From the NCBI RefSeq assembly GCF_002094855.1, contig NZ_ARYN01000016.1:62001-126000 (forward strand): DNA of 64,000 nt. The letters run 5' to 3'. Below are positions 8,581 through 17,846 of this stretch, in pieces. Source of the DNA: Zunongwangia atlantica 22II14-10F7. Lineage in GTDB: Bacteria > Bacteroidota > Bacteroidia > Flavobacteriales > Flavobacteriaceae. A program made the translations under genes and the position numbers. The notes below the pieces were generated by a model, which was not told where the DNA came from, did no database searches, and saw nothing but the letters and a program-made list of their open reading frames with translations. How positions within the stretch are numbered: position 1 is the stretch's first letter; the number at the start of each line of letters is the position of its first letter.

Positions 8581-8588
8581 TATATTTG
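8581..8588 (+). promoter_or_regulatory. -7 box of dnaX
   Basis: TATATTTG matches TAnnTTTG and lies 17 bases upstream of the dnaX ATG, immediately after the tandem repeat region. No good -33 TTG is visible. Confidence 0.55.
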
Positions 8589-8605
8589 TCGTTCAAACTT
8601 GTTAG

Positions 8606-10462
8606 ATGGAGCACTTTGTAGTTTCGGCACGTAAATATAGGCCACAAACCTTTAAAGATGTAGTTGGGCAGCAGGCCATTACCAATACTTTGGCTAATGC
8701 TATTGCTCACAATCATCTTGCGCAGGCGCTTTTATTTACTGGTCCCCGTGGAGTGGGAAAAACTACCTGTGCCCGTATTTTGGCAAAAATGATCAACCAG
8801 GACGGTACTCAAAGTCCAGATGAAGATTTTGCTTTCAATATTTTTGAACTCGATGCCGCCTCTAACAACTCGGTTGATGATATACGAAATCTTATCGATC
8901 AGGTAAGAATCCCTCCACAAGTTGGAACTTATAAAGTGTATATTATTGACGAGGTTCACATGTTATCAACTTCGGCTTTTAATGCGTTTTTAAAAACCTT
9001 AGAAGAGCCACCAAAACATGCGATTTTTATCCTTGCTACAACCGAGAAGCATAAGATTATCCCAACGATTCTCTCACGTTGCCAGATCTTTGATTTTAAA
9101 AGGATCACAGTAACAGACGCTAAAGAATATTTAAAATATATAGCCGAGCAAGAAGGCGTTGTTGCTGAAGAAGATGCTTTACAAATTATCGCGCAAAAAG
9201 CCGACGGCGCCATGCGTGATGCACTTTCTATTTATGATCGTGTGGTAAGTTTTAGCGGAAATAATCTTACAAGACAAGCTGTTACTGAAAACCTGAATGT
9301 TTTAGATTACGATACCTATATGCAGGTAACAGATCTATTATTGGATAATAATATCCCACAATTGCTGGTTTTATTTAATGATATTTTGTCTAATGGATTT
9401 GACGGGCATCATTTTATCGCCGGTTTAGCTTCACATTTTAGAGATCTACTGGTTTGTAAAGATCAGAGAACCATTCAGCTATTAGAAGTTGGAGAGCAAA
9501 CAAAAGCAAAATATTTTGAGCAATCTCAGAAGACATCGCAACAATTTTTGCTTCAGGCAATCGATCTGGCAAACGAATGTGATTTAAAATATAAAAGCAG
9601 TCGAAATCAACGGCTTTTAGTTGAACTCTGCTTAATGCAAATTGCCTCTGTCACTTTCGACGGAGAAAAAAAAAACAGCAGTCCTAAAATAGTTCCTGCT
9701 TCTCATTTCGAACAACCTGCAAAGTCGATCTCTCAGGAAGAAAAATCGATCATTAGAAATAACGAATATGGGCAAAATGAAACTGCTCCAAAGGAAGCGC
9801 AGCAACCTTCAGTAGAAAATCGTACAGAAAATGACAGTTGCGCACCTGAAGCTACACCCGCAAATCAGCAATATTTCAGTAAAGAAGTTCCAAATACTTC
9901 CGAAGAAAAAACTGATGATGTAGCGCAATCAAATGAGGTTAAACCTCAGCAAAAAACAGCTCCCAATCCCAATCATACTCCCAGTACTGAAGTAAAACAG
10001 GAACGAGTATCTGGATTATCACTGGCCAGTATTAGAAAGAAAAAAGAGTTGGAAGCCCAGGTTAAAGATAAAGCCCCAGAGCGCGAAACGGTAATGACCG
10101 AAAAGTTTACCGAAACACAATTACAGGCCGCATGGGACGATTATGTACATAAATTAAAGAAAAGGGGAGAAAAAATCCTTGCCTCGATTTTAGAAACCGA
10201 TCTTCCTACTTTAAAAAATGATAACGAAATTCATCTAGAATTACCTGCAGAATCCATGAAAATCGACCTAGAAAGAGGTCAACATAAATTAATGGGCTTC
10301 TTAAAAACAAGGTTAAAAAACACCACAATTAACCTGGTAATCGATGTAAACGAAAGTACAGCAAAGAAATTTGTATTTACCCCGATAGAAAAATACAATA
10401 AGCTGAAAGAGAAAAACCCGCTTTTAGATAAATTACGAACAACTTTTGATTTAGACGTTTAA
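8606..10462 (+). CDS. dnaX: DNA polymerase III subunit gamma/tau
   Basis: DnaX is the ATPase of the clamp loader at the replication fork. The 618-residue protein starts MEHFVVSARKYRPQTF; Walker A is GPRGVGKTT (residues 46-54), the DExx box is IIDEVHMLS, followed by LKTLEEPPKHAIFILATTE and the sensor region ILSRCQIFDFKR. The zinc-binding cysteine loop normally between Walker A and the DAAS motif is absent: only an acidic linker (GTQSPDEDFAFN) is present. Residues about 370-490 are a low-complexity Q/E/N/P linker, and the C-terminal 110 residues form the tau-like domain. It is followed after two bases by miaE. Confidence 0.95.
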   Translation: MEHFVVSARKYRPQTFKDVVGQQAITNTLANAIAHNHLAQALLFTGPRGVGKTTCARILAKMINQDGTQSPDEDFAFNIFELDAASNNSVDDIRNLIDQVRIPPQVGTYKVYIIDEVHMLSTSAFNAFLKTLEEPPKHAIFILATTEKHKIIPTILSRCQIFDFKRITVTDAKEYLKYIAEQEGVVAEEDALQIIAQKADGAMRDALSIYDRVVSFSGNNLTRQAVTENLNVLDYDTYMQVTDLLLDNNIPQLLVLFNDILSNGFDGHHFIAGLASHFRDLLVCKDQRTIQLLEVGEQTKAKYFEQSQKTSQQFLLQAIDLANECDLKYKSSRNQRLLVELCLMQIASVTFDGEKKNSSPKIVPASHFEQPAKSISQEEKSIIRNNEYGQNETAPKEAQQPSVENRTENDSCAPEATPANQQYFSKEVPNTSEEKTDDVAQSNEVKPQQKTAPNPNHTPSTEVKQERVSGLSLASIRKKKELEAQVKDKAPERETVMTEKFTETQLQAAWDDYVHKLKKRGEKILASILETDLPTLKNDNEIHLELPAESMKIDLERGQHKLMGFLKTRLKNTTINLVIDVNESTAKKFVFTPIEKYNKLKEKNPLLDKLRTTFDLDV

Positions 10463-10464
10463 TT

Positions 10465-11046
10465 ATGCTTGGTTTAAAACTTCCTACAGATCCCAGATGG
10501 GCAGATATTGCTAATAAGAATATTGAAGAAATATTGATCGATCACGCATGGTGCGAGCAAAAAGCAGCTTCTACGGCAATTTCTTTAATTGTTAATTATC
10601 CTGAATATCCAGAGCTTGTTACTGCAATGATAGCTTTATCCAGAGAAGAAATGGGGCATTTTAAGATGGTTCATGATAAAATTTTAGCACGTGATATAGA
10701 AATGGGATGGGATCGTAAAGATGAATATGTTGTTCAGCTTCTAAAATTTTTCCCAAAAGGCGGTAGCCGAAAAACTCAGCTTATCCATAGATTATTAATC
10801 GCTGGGCTAATAGAAGCGAGAAGTTGCGAGCGTTTTCGATTGCTTAGCGAAAAACTTGAAGATAAAGAACTGGCAGAATTTTATAAAAACTTAATGATAA
10901 GTGAAGCTAATCATTATACCATGTTTTTAAAATTTGCCAGAAAATATGGTGACCGTGAAGTAGTCGATAAAAAATGGAATGATCTGTTAGAGTTTGAAGG
11001 CAAAATGATTCAGGGATTAGGAACTAAAGAAACCATTCACGGTTAA
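10465..11046 (+). CDS. miaE: tRNA 2-methylthio-N6-isopentenyl-adenosine-37 hydroxylase
   Basis: MiaE is a nonheme di-iron monooxygenase that hydroxylates ms2i6A37 in tRNA. The 193-residue protein shows the four-helix iron ligands: WCEQKAAS, SREEMGHFKMV, IEARSCERFRLL and ISEANHYTMFLKFA. The length matches the family (about 190-270). It lies two bases after dnaX, so it is probably on the same transcript, an arrangement with no obvious functional link. A hairpin terminator follows. Confidence 0.9.
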   Translation: MLGLKLPTDPRWADIANKNIEEILIDHAWCEQKAASTAISLIVNYPEYPELVTAMIALSREEMGHFKMVHDKILARDIEMGWDRKDEYVVQLLKFFPKGGSRKTQLIHRLLIAGLIEARSCERFRLLSEKLEDKELAEFYKNLMISEANHYTMFLKFARKYGDREVVDKKWNDLLEFEGKMIQGLGTKETIHG

Positions 11047-11060
11047 CCTAGGAAATCATA

Positions 11061-11098
11061 AAAAATAAAAGCTAGCAAAATTGCCAGCTTTTATTTTT
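11061..11098. terminator. Bidirectional terminator between miaE and ppx
   Basis: A 17-bp inverted repeat with one mismatch (11061-11077 with 11082-11098), A-rich on the left and T-rich on the right, lies between convergent genes. Confidence 0.8.
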
Positions 11099-11126
11099 TA
11101 TACATCTACTGTACTATAGATTTACT

Positions 11127-12014
11127 TTAGTTTGAATGATACAGAGATTTTATAATCCCATCTGCCAAACCAATTTTTGGCACATAAATTTGATTTGCCT
11201 TTGCCCATCGCATTGAATTTAAATAAATTCTTGATGCAGGAATAATAACATCTGCACGGTCGTTCTTTAAATCCAATTCTGTTATCCTTTCTTCATAAGT
11301 ATAGCTATTAAGCAATTCATCATACTTTTTAAGGTAAGCAAGGCTAAGCGGTTTTCCCTCTTTTTTACCACTGGTTTTAAAAATATTGTTGATGTTTCCA
11401 CCAGATCCTATAAGGCTAATATCGTGATAACCTTTTGTGGTTTCCCGCACCCAGGCTTCCATTTCCCGCCAGGTTTTATTCTCTACCAGATCGTTTAATA
11501 ATCTTACAGTCCCTACTTTAAAAGATCTTGAAGCTATAGATTTTCCATTGCTGTAAAGCGTATACTCTGTACTACCACCACCAACATCTACATACAAATA
11601 ATTATGATGATCCTGGATTAGTGCATGCAAATCTGTAGCCGCAATAATTGCCGCTTCATGTGAGCCATCTATAATTTCTATCTCGATTCCCGTTTTATTC
11701 TTTATAACATCGGTAACAGCTTCTCCATTTTTAGCTTCTCTCATCGCAGAAGTCGCACAGGCTTTGTATTTCTCTACACCATGAGCTTTCATTAATAAGC
11801 TAAAAGCATGCATGGCATCTACCATACGATCCTGATTATTTTCAGAGATATTTTGCTTTAAAAAAACATCTGCTCCTAATCTTATAGGCACCCGTACTAA
11901 AGATGTTTTTCTAAAATTGGCTTCCATTCCTTCCTTTTCAGTAATTGTAGATACCAATAACCTTATGGCATTAGACCCGATATCTATTGCTGCATATTTC
12001 TTTTGTACTATCAC
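11127..12014 (-). CDS. ppx: Ppx/GppA family exopolyphosphatase-like protein
   Basis: Ppx/GppA proteins remove terminal phosphates from polyphosphate or convert pppGpp to ppGpp. This 295-residue form has the N-terminal phosphate-binding motif AAIDIGSNAIRLLV, the second ATPase-fold motif YVDVGGGSTEYTL and a GSGGNINN loop. It lacks the C-terminal HD-like domain of the long E. coli enzymes and is of the short type. The start is GTG at 12014, and it overlaps the ppk1 stop in the four-base string GTGA, which points to translational coupling. Being directly after ppk1 favours polyphosphate as substrate. Confidence 0.88.
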   Translation of the reverse strand: MIVQKKYAAIDIGSNAIRLLVSTITEKEGMEANFRKTSLVRVPIRLGADVFLKQNISENNQDRMVDAMHAFSLLMKAHGVEKYKACATSAMREAKNGEAVTDVIKNKTGIEIEIIDGSHEAAIIAATDLHALIQDHHNYLYVDVGGGSTEYTLYSNGKSIASRSFKVGTVRLLNDLVENKTWREMEAWVRETTKGYHDISLIGSGGNINNIFKTSGKKEGKPLSLAYLKKYDELLNSYTYEERITELDLKNDRADVIIPASRIYLNSMRWAKANQIYVPKIGLADGIIKSLYHSN

Positions 12015-14119
12015 TGCTTATAATTTTCGTTTTTATTTAAATAGTAATCATAAAGTGCTTCTTGAGAACGAACTCTTGGCTTTGCTTTTTTGCGATATGC
12101 ATTATTTTGTTTTTCTGAAAAAACACGCGCTTTTACATTATCGCTCCAGCTAATTTCAAAACCATCGATTACTTCTTGCTTTATATCTTTATCGTAAATT
12201 GGGCAGGCAATTTCTACACGATTATCTAAATTTCTAGACATTAAATCTGCCGAAGAAATATAAACTTTAGGGCTTCCAGCATTCTCAAAAATAAATACCC
12301 TTGGATGCTCTAAAAATTTATCGACAACACTAATGGCTTCAATATTTTCACTCATTCCTGGTACTCCCGGGATTAAACAGTTAATTCCTCTTACGATCAA
12401 TTTTATCTTTACTCCTGCCCTACTGGCCTGATACAACTTATCGATCATAGGATAATCTGAAAGACTATTCAATTTAAGTTTGATTCCGGCTGTTTTCCCT
12501 TCTAATTGATTATCGATCTCCTTTTGAATAAGTTTGGTTAAAGCTGTCCTTGTATAATGCGGAGAAACAATTAAATGCCTGTATTTACTTACCTTATAAT
12601 TGGTTTCAAAGAAATCGAACACCTTATTCACTTCTTTTAAAATCTCCTGATTAGCTGTAAAAAGAGTATAATCTGTATAAATTTTTGAAGTCGACTCATT
12701 AAAATTCCCAGTACTTATAAAGCCGTATTTCTTTAATTTACCATTGCTTTCTTCACGCTCGATAACGCAGGTTTTACAATGCACTTTTAATCCCGGCACT
12801 CCAAAGATTAAATTTACACCTTCGCGCTGCATTTGTTCAGCATACTTAATATTTGCTGCTTCATCAAAACGTGCTCTTAATTCTATCTGTACCAGAACTT
12901 TCTTTCCATTTTTCACTGCATTTATCAAAGAACTGGCGATATGCGAAATTTTTGCCAGACGATAAATTGTAATTTTAATGGTTTTCACCTTTGGATCTAA
13001 AGCGGCTTCGCGCAAAAATTTAACTACATAAGAGAAACTTTGGTAAGGCGCATAAAGCATATGATCCTTTTTACCTGTTCCCTGAATTAAACTGGTTTGC
13101 AAAGCAAGACCGGGAATTGGTAAAGCTTCTTTAGTATCGTAAAGTAATTCTTTGCTTCCTAATCGTGGAAATCCCATATAATCACGACGGTTATGATAAC
13201 GACCACCCGGGATAATACTATCGGCATGATCTATTCCCATCTTATTCATTAAATACGTAAGCGTTTCTTTATCGATATTCTTATCGTAAACAAAGCGTAC
13301 GGGATCACCTTTAATTCGGTCTTTTACACTTTCAGAAATCTTCTCTATAAAACTTTTACTCAGGTCACTGTCAATATCCAATTCGGCATCCCTGGTAATT
13401 TTAATCATGTGTGCCGAAATAGTTTCATATTCAAATATATTGAAGATACTGTTTAGATTATACCTAATAAGATCATCCAGAATTATGATATACTGCTTCT
13501 CATTATCTGATGGTAGCACCACAAAACGCTCTATACTTCGCGGAATTTCGATTAATACATATTTGCGCTCTTTCTTAGCGCTTTTAACAAGTTTAGAAAT
13601 CTTACCTACCGGTTTTGGTGGTTTCATCTCCATAGTTACTGCAAGATATGCAGCGCTATCTTTTAAACTTGGTAATTCTTCCAAATCGTTAAGAACGATA
13701 GTTACCAGAGCCGGACTTACCTGTGAAAGGAAATAATCTTTTACAAATTTTTGTTGAGATTCAGATACCTCTTTTTCGTTAATCACACAAATACCGTGTT
13801 CATCTCGAAGACGTTGCTGAATTTTATCTAAAATCTTTAAACTCTCAGATTGCTGTTTAATTACCACCTTGGTAATATCTTCTAAAAGTTTACTGGCTTT
13901 TACACCTCCCAAAGCACTTTTCCCAGCTTTACCAGCAAGATCGATACGCTTAACCGTTGCATACCTCACTTTAAAAAATTCATCTAAATTATTACTGAAA
14001 ATCCCTAAAAATCGAAGTCTTTCTATTAAGGGTACGGTTTCATCTTCAGCCTCCTGCAACACACGGGTATTAAATTGAAGCCAGCTTAATTCTCTATTTA
14101 TATATTTATTTTCCTGCAT
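12011..14119 (-). CDS. ppk1: Polyphosphate kinase 1
   Basis: PPK1 reversibly makes inorganic polyphosphate from ATP through a phosphohistidine. The 702-residue protein starts with YINRELSWLQFNTRVLQEA, the family's N-terminal signature. It contains PYQSFSYVVKFLREAA, KITIYRLAK, the catalytic-His segment GLKVHCKTCVIERE, FISTGNFNESTSKIYTDYTLFTA, and the second His region HPRVFIFENAGSPKVYISSADLMSRNLDNRVE. Length and order fit PPK1 throughout. It is the third gene of pdxH-sixA-ppk1-ppx, with a two-base gap after sixA and a four-base overlap with ppx. Confidence 0.97.
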   Translation of the reverse strand: MQENKYINRELSWLQFNTRVLQEAEDETVPLIERLRFLGIFSNNLDEFFKVRYATVKRIDLAGKAGKSALGGVKASKLLEDITKVVIKQQSESLKILDKIQQRLRDEHGICVINEKEVSESQQKFVKDYFLSQVSPALVTIVLNDLEELPSLKDSAAYLAVTMEMKPPKPVGKISKLVKSAKKERKYVLIEIPRSIERFVVLPSDNEKQYIIILDDLIRYNLNSIFNIFEYETISAHMIKITRDAELDIDSDLSKSFIEKISESVKDRIKGDPVRFVYDKNIDKETLTYLMNKMGIDHADSIIPGGRYHNRRDYMGFPRLGSKELLYDTKEALPIPGLALQTSLIQGTGKKDHMLYAPYQSFSYVVKFLREAALDPKVKTIKITIYRLAKISHIASSLINAVKNGKKVLVQIELRARFDEAANIKYAEQMQREGVNLIFGVPGLKVHCKTCVIEREESNGKLKKYGFISTGNFNESTSKIYTDYTLFTANQEILKEVNKVFDFFETNYKVSKYRHLIVSPHYTRTALTKLIQKEIDNQLEGKTAGIKLKLNSLSDYPMIDKLYQASRAGVKIKLIVRGINCLIPGVPGMSENIEAISVVDKFLEHPRVFIFENAGSPKVYISSADLMSRNLDNRVEIACPIYDKDIKQEVIDGFEISWSDNVKARVFSEKQNNAYRKKAKPRVRSQEALYDYYLNKNENYKQ

Positions 14120-14121
14120 GC

Positions 14122-14616
14122 TTAACGTAAATTCTTTGGAAAAAGGCTTAATAATGTTTTACCTGAAGTTATCGAATCCCAATAATCTTCTTCAAACTCT
14201 ATAACACATAAACCCGTTGTTGGAATATTATCAAATTTTTGATCTCCCAAATGATTTACCAAACTGGTAATACCGGGATTATGCGAAAAAATTACAAGTG
14301 TTTTTATCGAATCTGGGGCAGATCTAACAATACTTTTAAGCTCTGCACTACTAAAAGTATATAATGATTCTTTTACCTGAAAATCCTTGTCCTGAATCCC
14401 TAATTTTTTCTTGAATATTTTTGCTGTTTCATGCGCTCTTACGGCATGGCTACTCCAAAAAGTTGCAGTATCGATATTCTGAAGATAAAAGGCTTTAAAA
14501 ACGCCCAAAACCGCCTTAGCATCCCTTTTAGCTCTTTTCTTTAAAGGCCTTTCGTGATCTGGAACATTATGTTTCCAGGAAGATTTACCATGTCTTACAA
14601 GGATTAATCGCTTCAT
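14122..14616 (-). CDS. sixA: SixA-like phosphohistidine phosphatase
   Basis: The 164-residue protein is a minimal histidine phosphatase: LILVRHGKSSWK at residues 4-15 carries the RHG catalytic motif, SSHAVRAHETA has the second arginine, and FSHNPGI the second catalytic His. SixA in E. coli dephosphorylates phosphohistidine on ArcB HPt and NPr. Here it sits two bases from both pdxH and ppk1, so a role connected with phosphohistidine or phosphate metabolism is plausible but inferred. Confidence 0.88.
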   Translation of the reverse strand: MKRLILVRHGKSSWKHNVPDHERPLKKRAKRDAKAVLGVFKAFYLQNIDTATFWSSHAVRAHETAKIFKKKLGIQDKDFQVKESLYTFSSAELKSIVRSAPDSIKTLVIFSHNPGITSLVNHLGDQKFDNIPTTGLCVIEFEEDYWDSITSGKTLLSLFPKNLR

Positions 14617-14618
14617 AA

Positions 14619-15263
14619 TTACGGGGCTAAACGTTTAGAAGTCCATTTAGCATCCTCTTTTTCATAAGCAATACGATCGTGTAATCTATTTTCTCTACCC
14701 TGCCAAAATTCCATACTTACAGGCTGTACAATATAACCGCCCCAATGCTCTGGTTTTGGGACTTCCTGGCCTTCATATTTTTGTTCTACTTCAGCTAAAT
14801 TATTTTCTAAAACTTCTCTGGAAGAAATTTCATCACTTTGCGGGGATGCCCAAGCACCTAACTGACTTCCGCGAGGGCGAGAATGATAATATTTTGTTGC
14901 AGTTTTTGTATCTACTTTTTGTACCAAACCTTTTATGATTACCTGCCGCTCTGTAGATGGCCAGAAAAAAGACAAGCAAACAAGAGGGTTTGCATCGATA
15001 GCTTTTCCTTTTTCAGAATTAAAATTGGTGTAAAAAATAAAACCATCAGCATTATACGATTTTAAAAGTACCACTCTGGATTTTGGAAAACCATCTAATC
15101 CAATTGTAGCCATCGTCATAGCATTTACTTCTCCTGAACCGCCTTCGGCTTCAGTTTCATTGAACCATTGTTCAAATAATTCGAATGGATTATCAGAAAT
15201 CGTACTTTCTAACAATTCACTTTTTTCATAAGATTGTCTATAATCCTGAAGATTTCTACTCAT
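14619..15263 (-). CDS. pdxH: Pyridoxamine 5'-phosphate oxidase
   Basis: PdxH uses FMN to oxidise pyridoxine or pyridoxamine 5'-phosphate to the cofactor PLP. Family motifs include NAMTMATIGLDGFPKSRVVLLK (FMN-binding), GFIFYTNFNSEKG, FFWPSTERQV, SRPRGSQLGAWAS, and the C-terminal EFWQGRENRLHDR with final WTSKRLAP, which is nearly invariant. The 214 residues are full length. It is the first gene of the polyphosphate operon, an arrangement without an obvious metabolic reason. Confidence 0.97.
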   Translation of the reverse strand: MSRNLQDYRQSYEKSELLESTISDNPFELFEQWFNETEAEGGSGEVNAMTMATIGLDGFPKSRVVLLKSYNADGFIFYTNFNSEKGKAIDANPLVCLSFFWPSTERQVIIKGLVQKVDTKTATKYYHSRPRGSQLGAWASPQSDEISSREVLENNLAEVEQKYEGQEVPKPEHWGGYIVQPVSMEFWQGRENRLHDRIAYEKEDAKWTSKRLAP

Positions 15264-15580
15264 CGCTTTATAATTTCAAGATACTCTAAAAAAGGATTCA
15301 TTTTTTATCCAAAATAGCCCCTTAAACAAGTTTATTTTTTACTTGATATGCTGTTGAAGCATTAAGCCTTGCTTGTTTACTGCAATTTACAAGTTTTAAA
15401 AATAAGGCCGAAAAAAATTGTCCCTGTTTATGCCGATTTTAGCAAAATTTAATGTGTCTTTTATTTTTCCTGAAATTAAATTTAGCAGATAAAATCGTAT
15501 TCAATTTTATACAATTTAAGATAAGAAAAGATTTTCTAAGAAGCTGTTTTAATTATAGTTGCTACTGAAGTTTAAGCACA
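15264..15580. other. Intergenic gap between rnz and pdxH
   Basis: These 317 bases are AT-rich and must hold the pdxH operon promoter and the end of the rnz transcript, but no TAnnTTTG box with a well-placed TTG, no strong terminator and no open frame was recognised. Confidence 0.5.
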
Positions 15581-16486
15581 CTAAAATTGAAAACTTTTAC
15601 CATCTTCAGCCAATAAAACATTAGGAAATACCAGCTCTGCTTCCTCCTTAAAAAGTTGGATATTTGGATATCTTGTAGAATAATGACCTAAGATTAGCTG
15701 TTTTACGTTTGCTTTTTTAGCAATTGTGGCTGCCTGCATTGCAGTGCTGTGCTTTGTAGGGTCTGTTAATTTAAGTTGCTCTTGTAGAAAAGTAGCTTCG
15801 TGATACAGTACATCGATATTCGATAATTGTGGGATAATTTCTGCAGAAAAAGCGGTATCACTGCAAAAAGCATAAGATTTTGGGGTATCACCACTTGTGG
15901 TAACTAATTCGTTTTTTATAAGTTTTCCGTCTTCAGAAGTTACATCTTTTCCTTTTTTGAGACTCTTAAAAAGCGCCACATCTATTTTATATTCTCGGGC
16001 TTTATCGATTAGCAATTTACGATCACCTTCTTTTTCCCTAAATAAAAATCCATTTGTATACACTCTATGTTGCAAGGGAATTGTTTCTACGGAAAGCTTC
16101 TCGTTTTCGTAAATTTTCTCTGGTTTGGTTGAAGTTAACTCGTGAAAATATAGCGGATATGGCGTCCAGGCATTAGATAATCTTAACTGGAGTAAAATCA
16201 CTTCTTTAATCCCCTTAGGCCCATAAACATGAAGCTCTTTTTCCCTGTTTAAAAGCATAAAAGTAGAAATAAGCCCAATTAATCCATAAAAATGATCGCC
16301 ATGCAGATGCGATATAAAAATATGCTCTATTTTACCGAATTTGATCTTATTTTTTCGAAGCTGAACCTGTGTACCTTCACCGCAATCTATCAAAAACATT
16401 TGATTTTGCATGGTTAATACCTGCGAAGTTGGATTGGTTAAAGAACGTGGTGTAGCTGCATAACAGCCCAAGATATCAAGCTTCAT
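15581..16486 (-). CDS. rnz: Ribonuclease Z
   Basis: RNase Z removes the 3' trailer of tRNA precursors. This 301-residue metallo-beta-lactamase protein contains the zinc motif SHLHGDHFYGLIGLI, the N-terminal FLIDCGEGTQVQLRK, CSDTAF, LYHEATFL and the late LILGHYSTRYPN histidine, in the order of the short form RNase Z. Length fits that form (about 300). It ends a minus-strand run pyrR-pyrB-small protein-rnz and is 44 bases after the small gene. Confidence 0.95.
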   Translation of the reverse strand: MKLDILGCYAATPRSLTNPTSQVLTMQNQMFLIDCGEGTQVQLRKNKIKFGKIEHIFISHLHGDHFYGLIGLISTFMLLNREKELHVYGPKGIKEVILLQLRLSNAWTPYPLYFHELTSTKPEKIYENEKLSVETIPLQHRVYTNGFLFREKEGDRKLLIDKAREYKIDVALFKSLKKGKDVTSEDGKLIKNELVTTSGDTPKSYAFCSDTAFSAEIIPQLSNIDVLYHEATFLQEQLKLTDPTKHSTAMQAATIAKKANVKQLILGHYSTRYPNIQLFKEEAELVFPNVLLAEDGKSFQF

Positions 16487-16530
16487 TAAAATCGATTTTA
16501 GAAAGAAAAAGCTACTGTTTTAAAACAGGA

Positions 16531-16863
16531 TTAAAATCCCAGCTCTCGTTCCAGTTCTTCCATTTGTATAATATCTTCTGCTTCTCTTAAGGTAGGTACT
16601 ACAACTAATTCTTCAGGAATCTTATCGATATTAATGGCATCATTTGCGATTACAAATGATTTTTTATTTGCTCTATGAATCGTAGACAATTCTAAAAAAC
16701 CCAGTAATTCTTCTAACTCTAAAGCTCCGTATTTTAAGATATCTACCACTACATTTTCATTTTCAAACTCTTGATGATTTGTAGTTAACCTAGAAGTAAA
16801 ATCGGTTACAGATTCTTTATCATCAGTAATTAAAAGGTAGTTCTCTTTCTTTTCAATATTCAT
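16531..16863 (-). CDS. Small conserved protein, STAS-like
   Basis: This 110-residue protein has no clear enzyme motif. Its pattern of strands and helices (ENYLLITDD, ENVVVDILKYGALELEELLGFLEL, KSFVIAND, PEELVVVPTLREAEDIIQME) resembles the STAS fold of anti-sigma antagonists, including the final 'vPTLREAED' helix start that echoes the STAS C-terminal helix. No phosphorylatable Ser at the usual DxS site is clear. It sits between pyrB and rnz in the same direction. The STAS assignment is inference from pattern, and partners are unknown. Confidence 0.7.
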   Translation of the reverse strand: MNIEKKENYLLITDDKESVTDFTSRLTTNHQEFENENVVVDILKYGALELEELLGFLELSTIHRANKKSFVIANDAINIDKIPEELVVVPTLREAEDIIQMEELERELGF

Positions 16864-16908
16864 TAGCCTCTTTTTGAAATAGGAAGTACTAATTTAAAAA
16901 ATAAATAG

Positions 16909-17838
16909 CTATTGCTTAATTTTTGAAGCCAATAAATAAATGGCTGCCATTCTAATTGCTACCCCATTTTGCACCTGGTCTAAAATTATGGCCTGGTCAC
17001 TATCTGCCACATCACTAGTAATTTCTACACCACGATTAATTGGCCCAGGGTGCATCACAATAATCTCTTTATTTAGACTATTAAGAATCTTCTTATTTAA
17101 ACCAAATTGTTGTGTGTACTCTCTAGTAGATGGGAAGTAACTAATATCCATTCTTTCATTCTGGACACGTAGCATATTTGCCACATCACACCATTCTAAT
17201 GCTTTAATAAGATTGGTTTCAACTTCTACGCCCAAAGAATCTATGTATTTTGGAATAAGAGTTTTTGGCCCACAAACTTTCACATTTGCTCCCTGAAGCT
17301 TCAGTGCAAAGATGTTAGAAAGTGCTACACGGCTATGCAGAATATCTCCAACAATTACTACATTTTTACCAGCTACTTCGCCTAAACGCTCGCGTATAGA
17401 ATAAGAGTCTAAAAGCGCTTGTGTTGGATGTTCATGAGCTCCATCACCAGCATTAACAATACTCGCCTTTACGTGTTTAGAAAGAAATATCCCGGCACCA
17501 GGATTTGGATGCCGCATTACCACCATGTCTACCTTCATCGATAAGATATTATTTACCGTATCGATTAGAGTTTCCCCTTTTTTTACTGAAGATGATGCTG
17601 CTGAAAAGTTTATCGTATCTGCGCTTAGACGCTTTTCGGCAAGTTCAAAGGAAAGACGGGTTCTGGTGCTATTTTCAAAAAATAAATTAGCAATGGTAAT
17701 GTCACGTAACGAAGGTACTTTTTTAATAGGTCTATTAATAACTTCTTTAAAATGATCGGCGGTATTAAAAATTAAGTCAATATCCGATTTTTGCAGGTAC
17801 TTAATACCAAGTAAGTGGTTAACACTTAATTCGCTCAT
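16909..17838 (-). CDS. pyrB: Aspartate carbamoyltransferase catalytic subunit
   Basis: PyrB condenses carbamoyl phosphate and aspartate, the committed step of pyrimidine synthesis. The 309-residue protein carries FFENSTRTRLSFELAEKRL (carbamoyl-phosphate binding), SSVKKGETL (the catalytic loop with Ser/Lys), HEHPTQALLD and VMHPGPINRGVEI. No pyrI regulatory gene is adjacent. Its start is eight bases after pyrR, so both are on one transcript. Confidence 0.97.
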   Translation of the reverse strand: MSELSVNHLLGIKYLQKSDIDLIFNTADHFKEVINRPIKKVPSLRDITIANLFFENSTRTRLSFELAEKRLSADTINFSAASSSVKKGETLIDTVNNILSMKVDMVVMRHPNPGAGIFLSKHVKASIVNAGDGAHEHPTQALLDSYSIRERLGEVAGKNVVIVGDILHSRVALSNIFALKLQGANVKVCGPKTLIPKYIDSLGVEVETNLIKALEWCDVANMLRVQNERMDISYFPSTREYTQQFGLNKKILNSLNKEIIVMHPGPINRGVEITSDVADSDQAIILDQVQNGVAIRMAAIYLLASKIKQ

Positions 17839-17846
17839 TACGCTAA

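Noticed and set aside
12744-14078. Plus-strand open frames opposite ppk1
   Set aside because: They are shadows of the minus-strand ppk1 frame with no domain or start signal.
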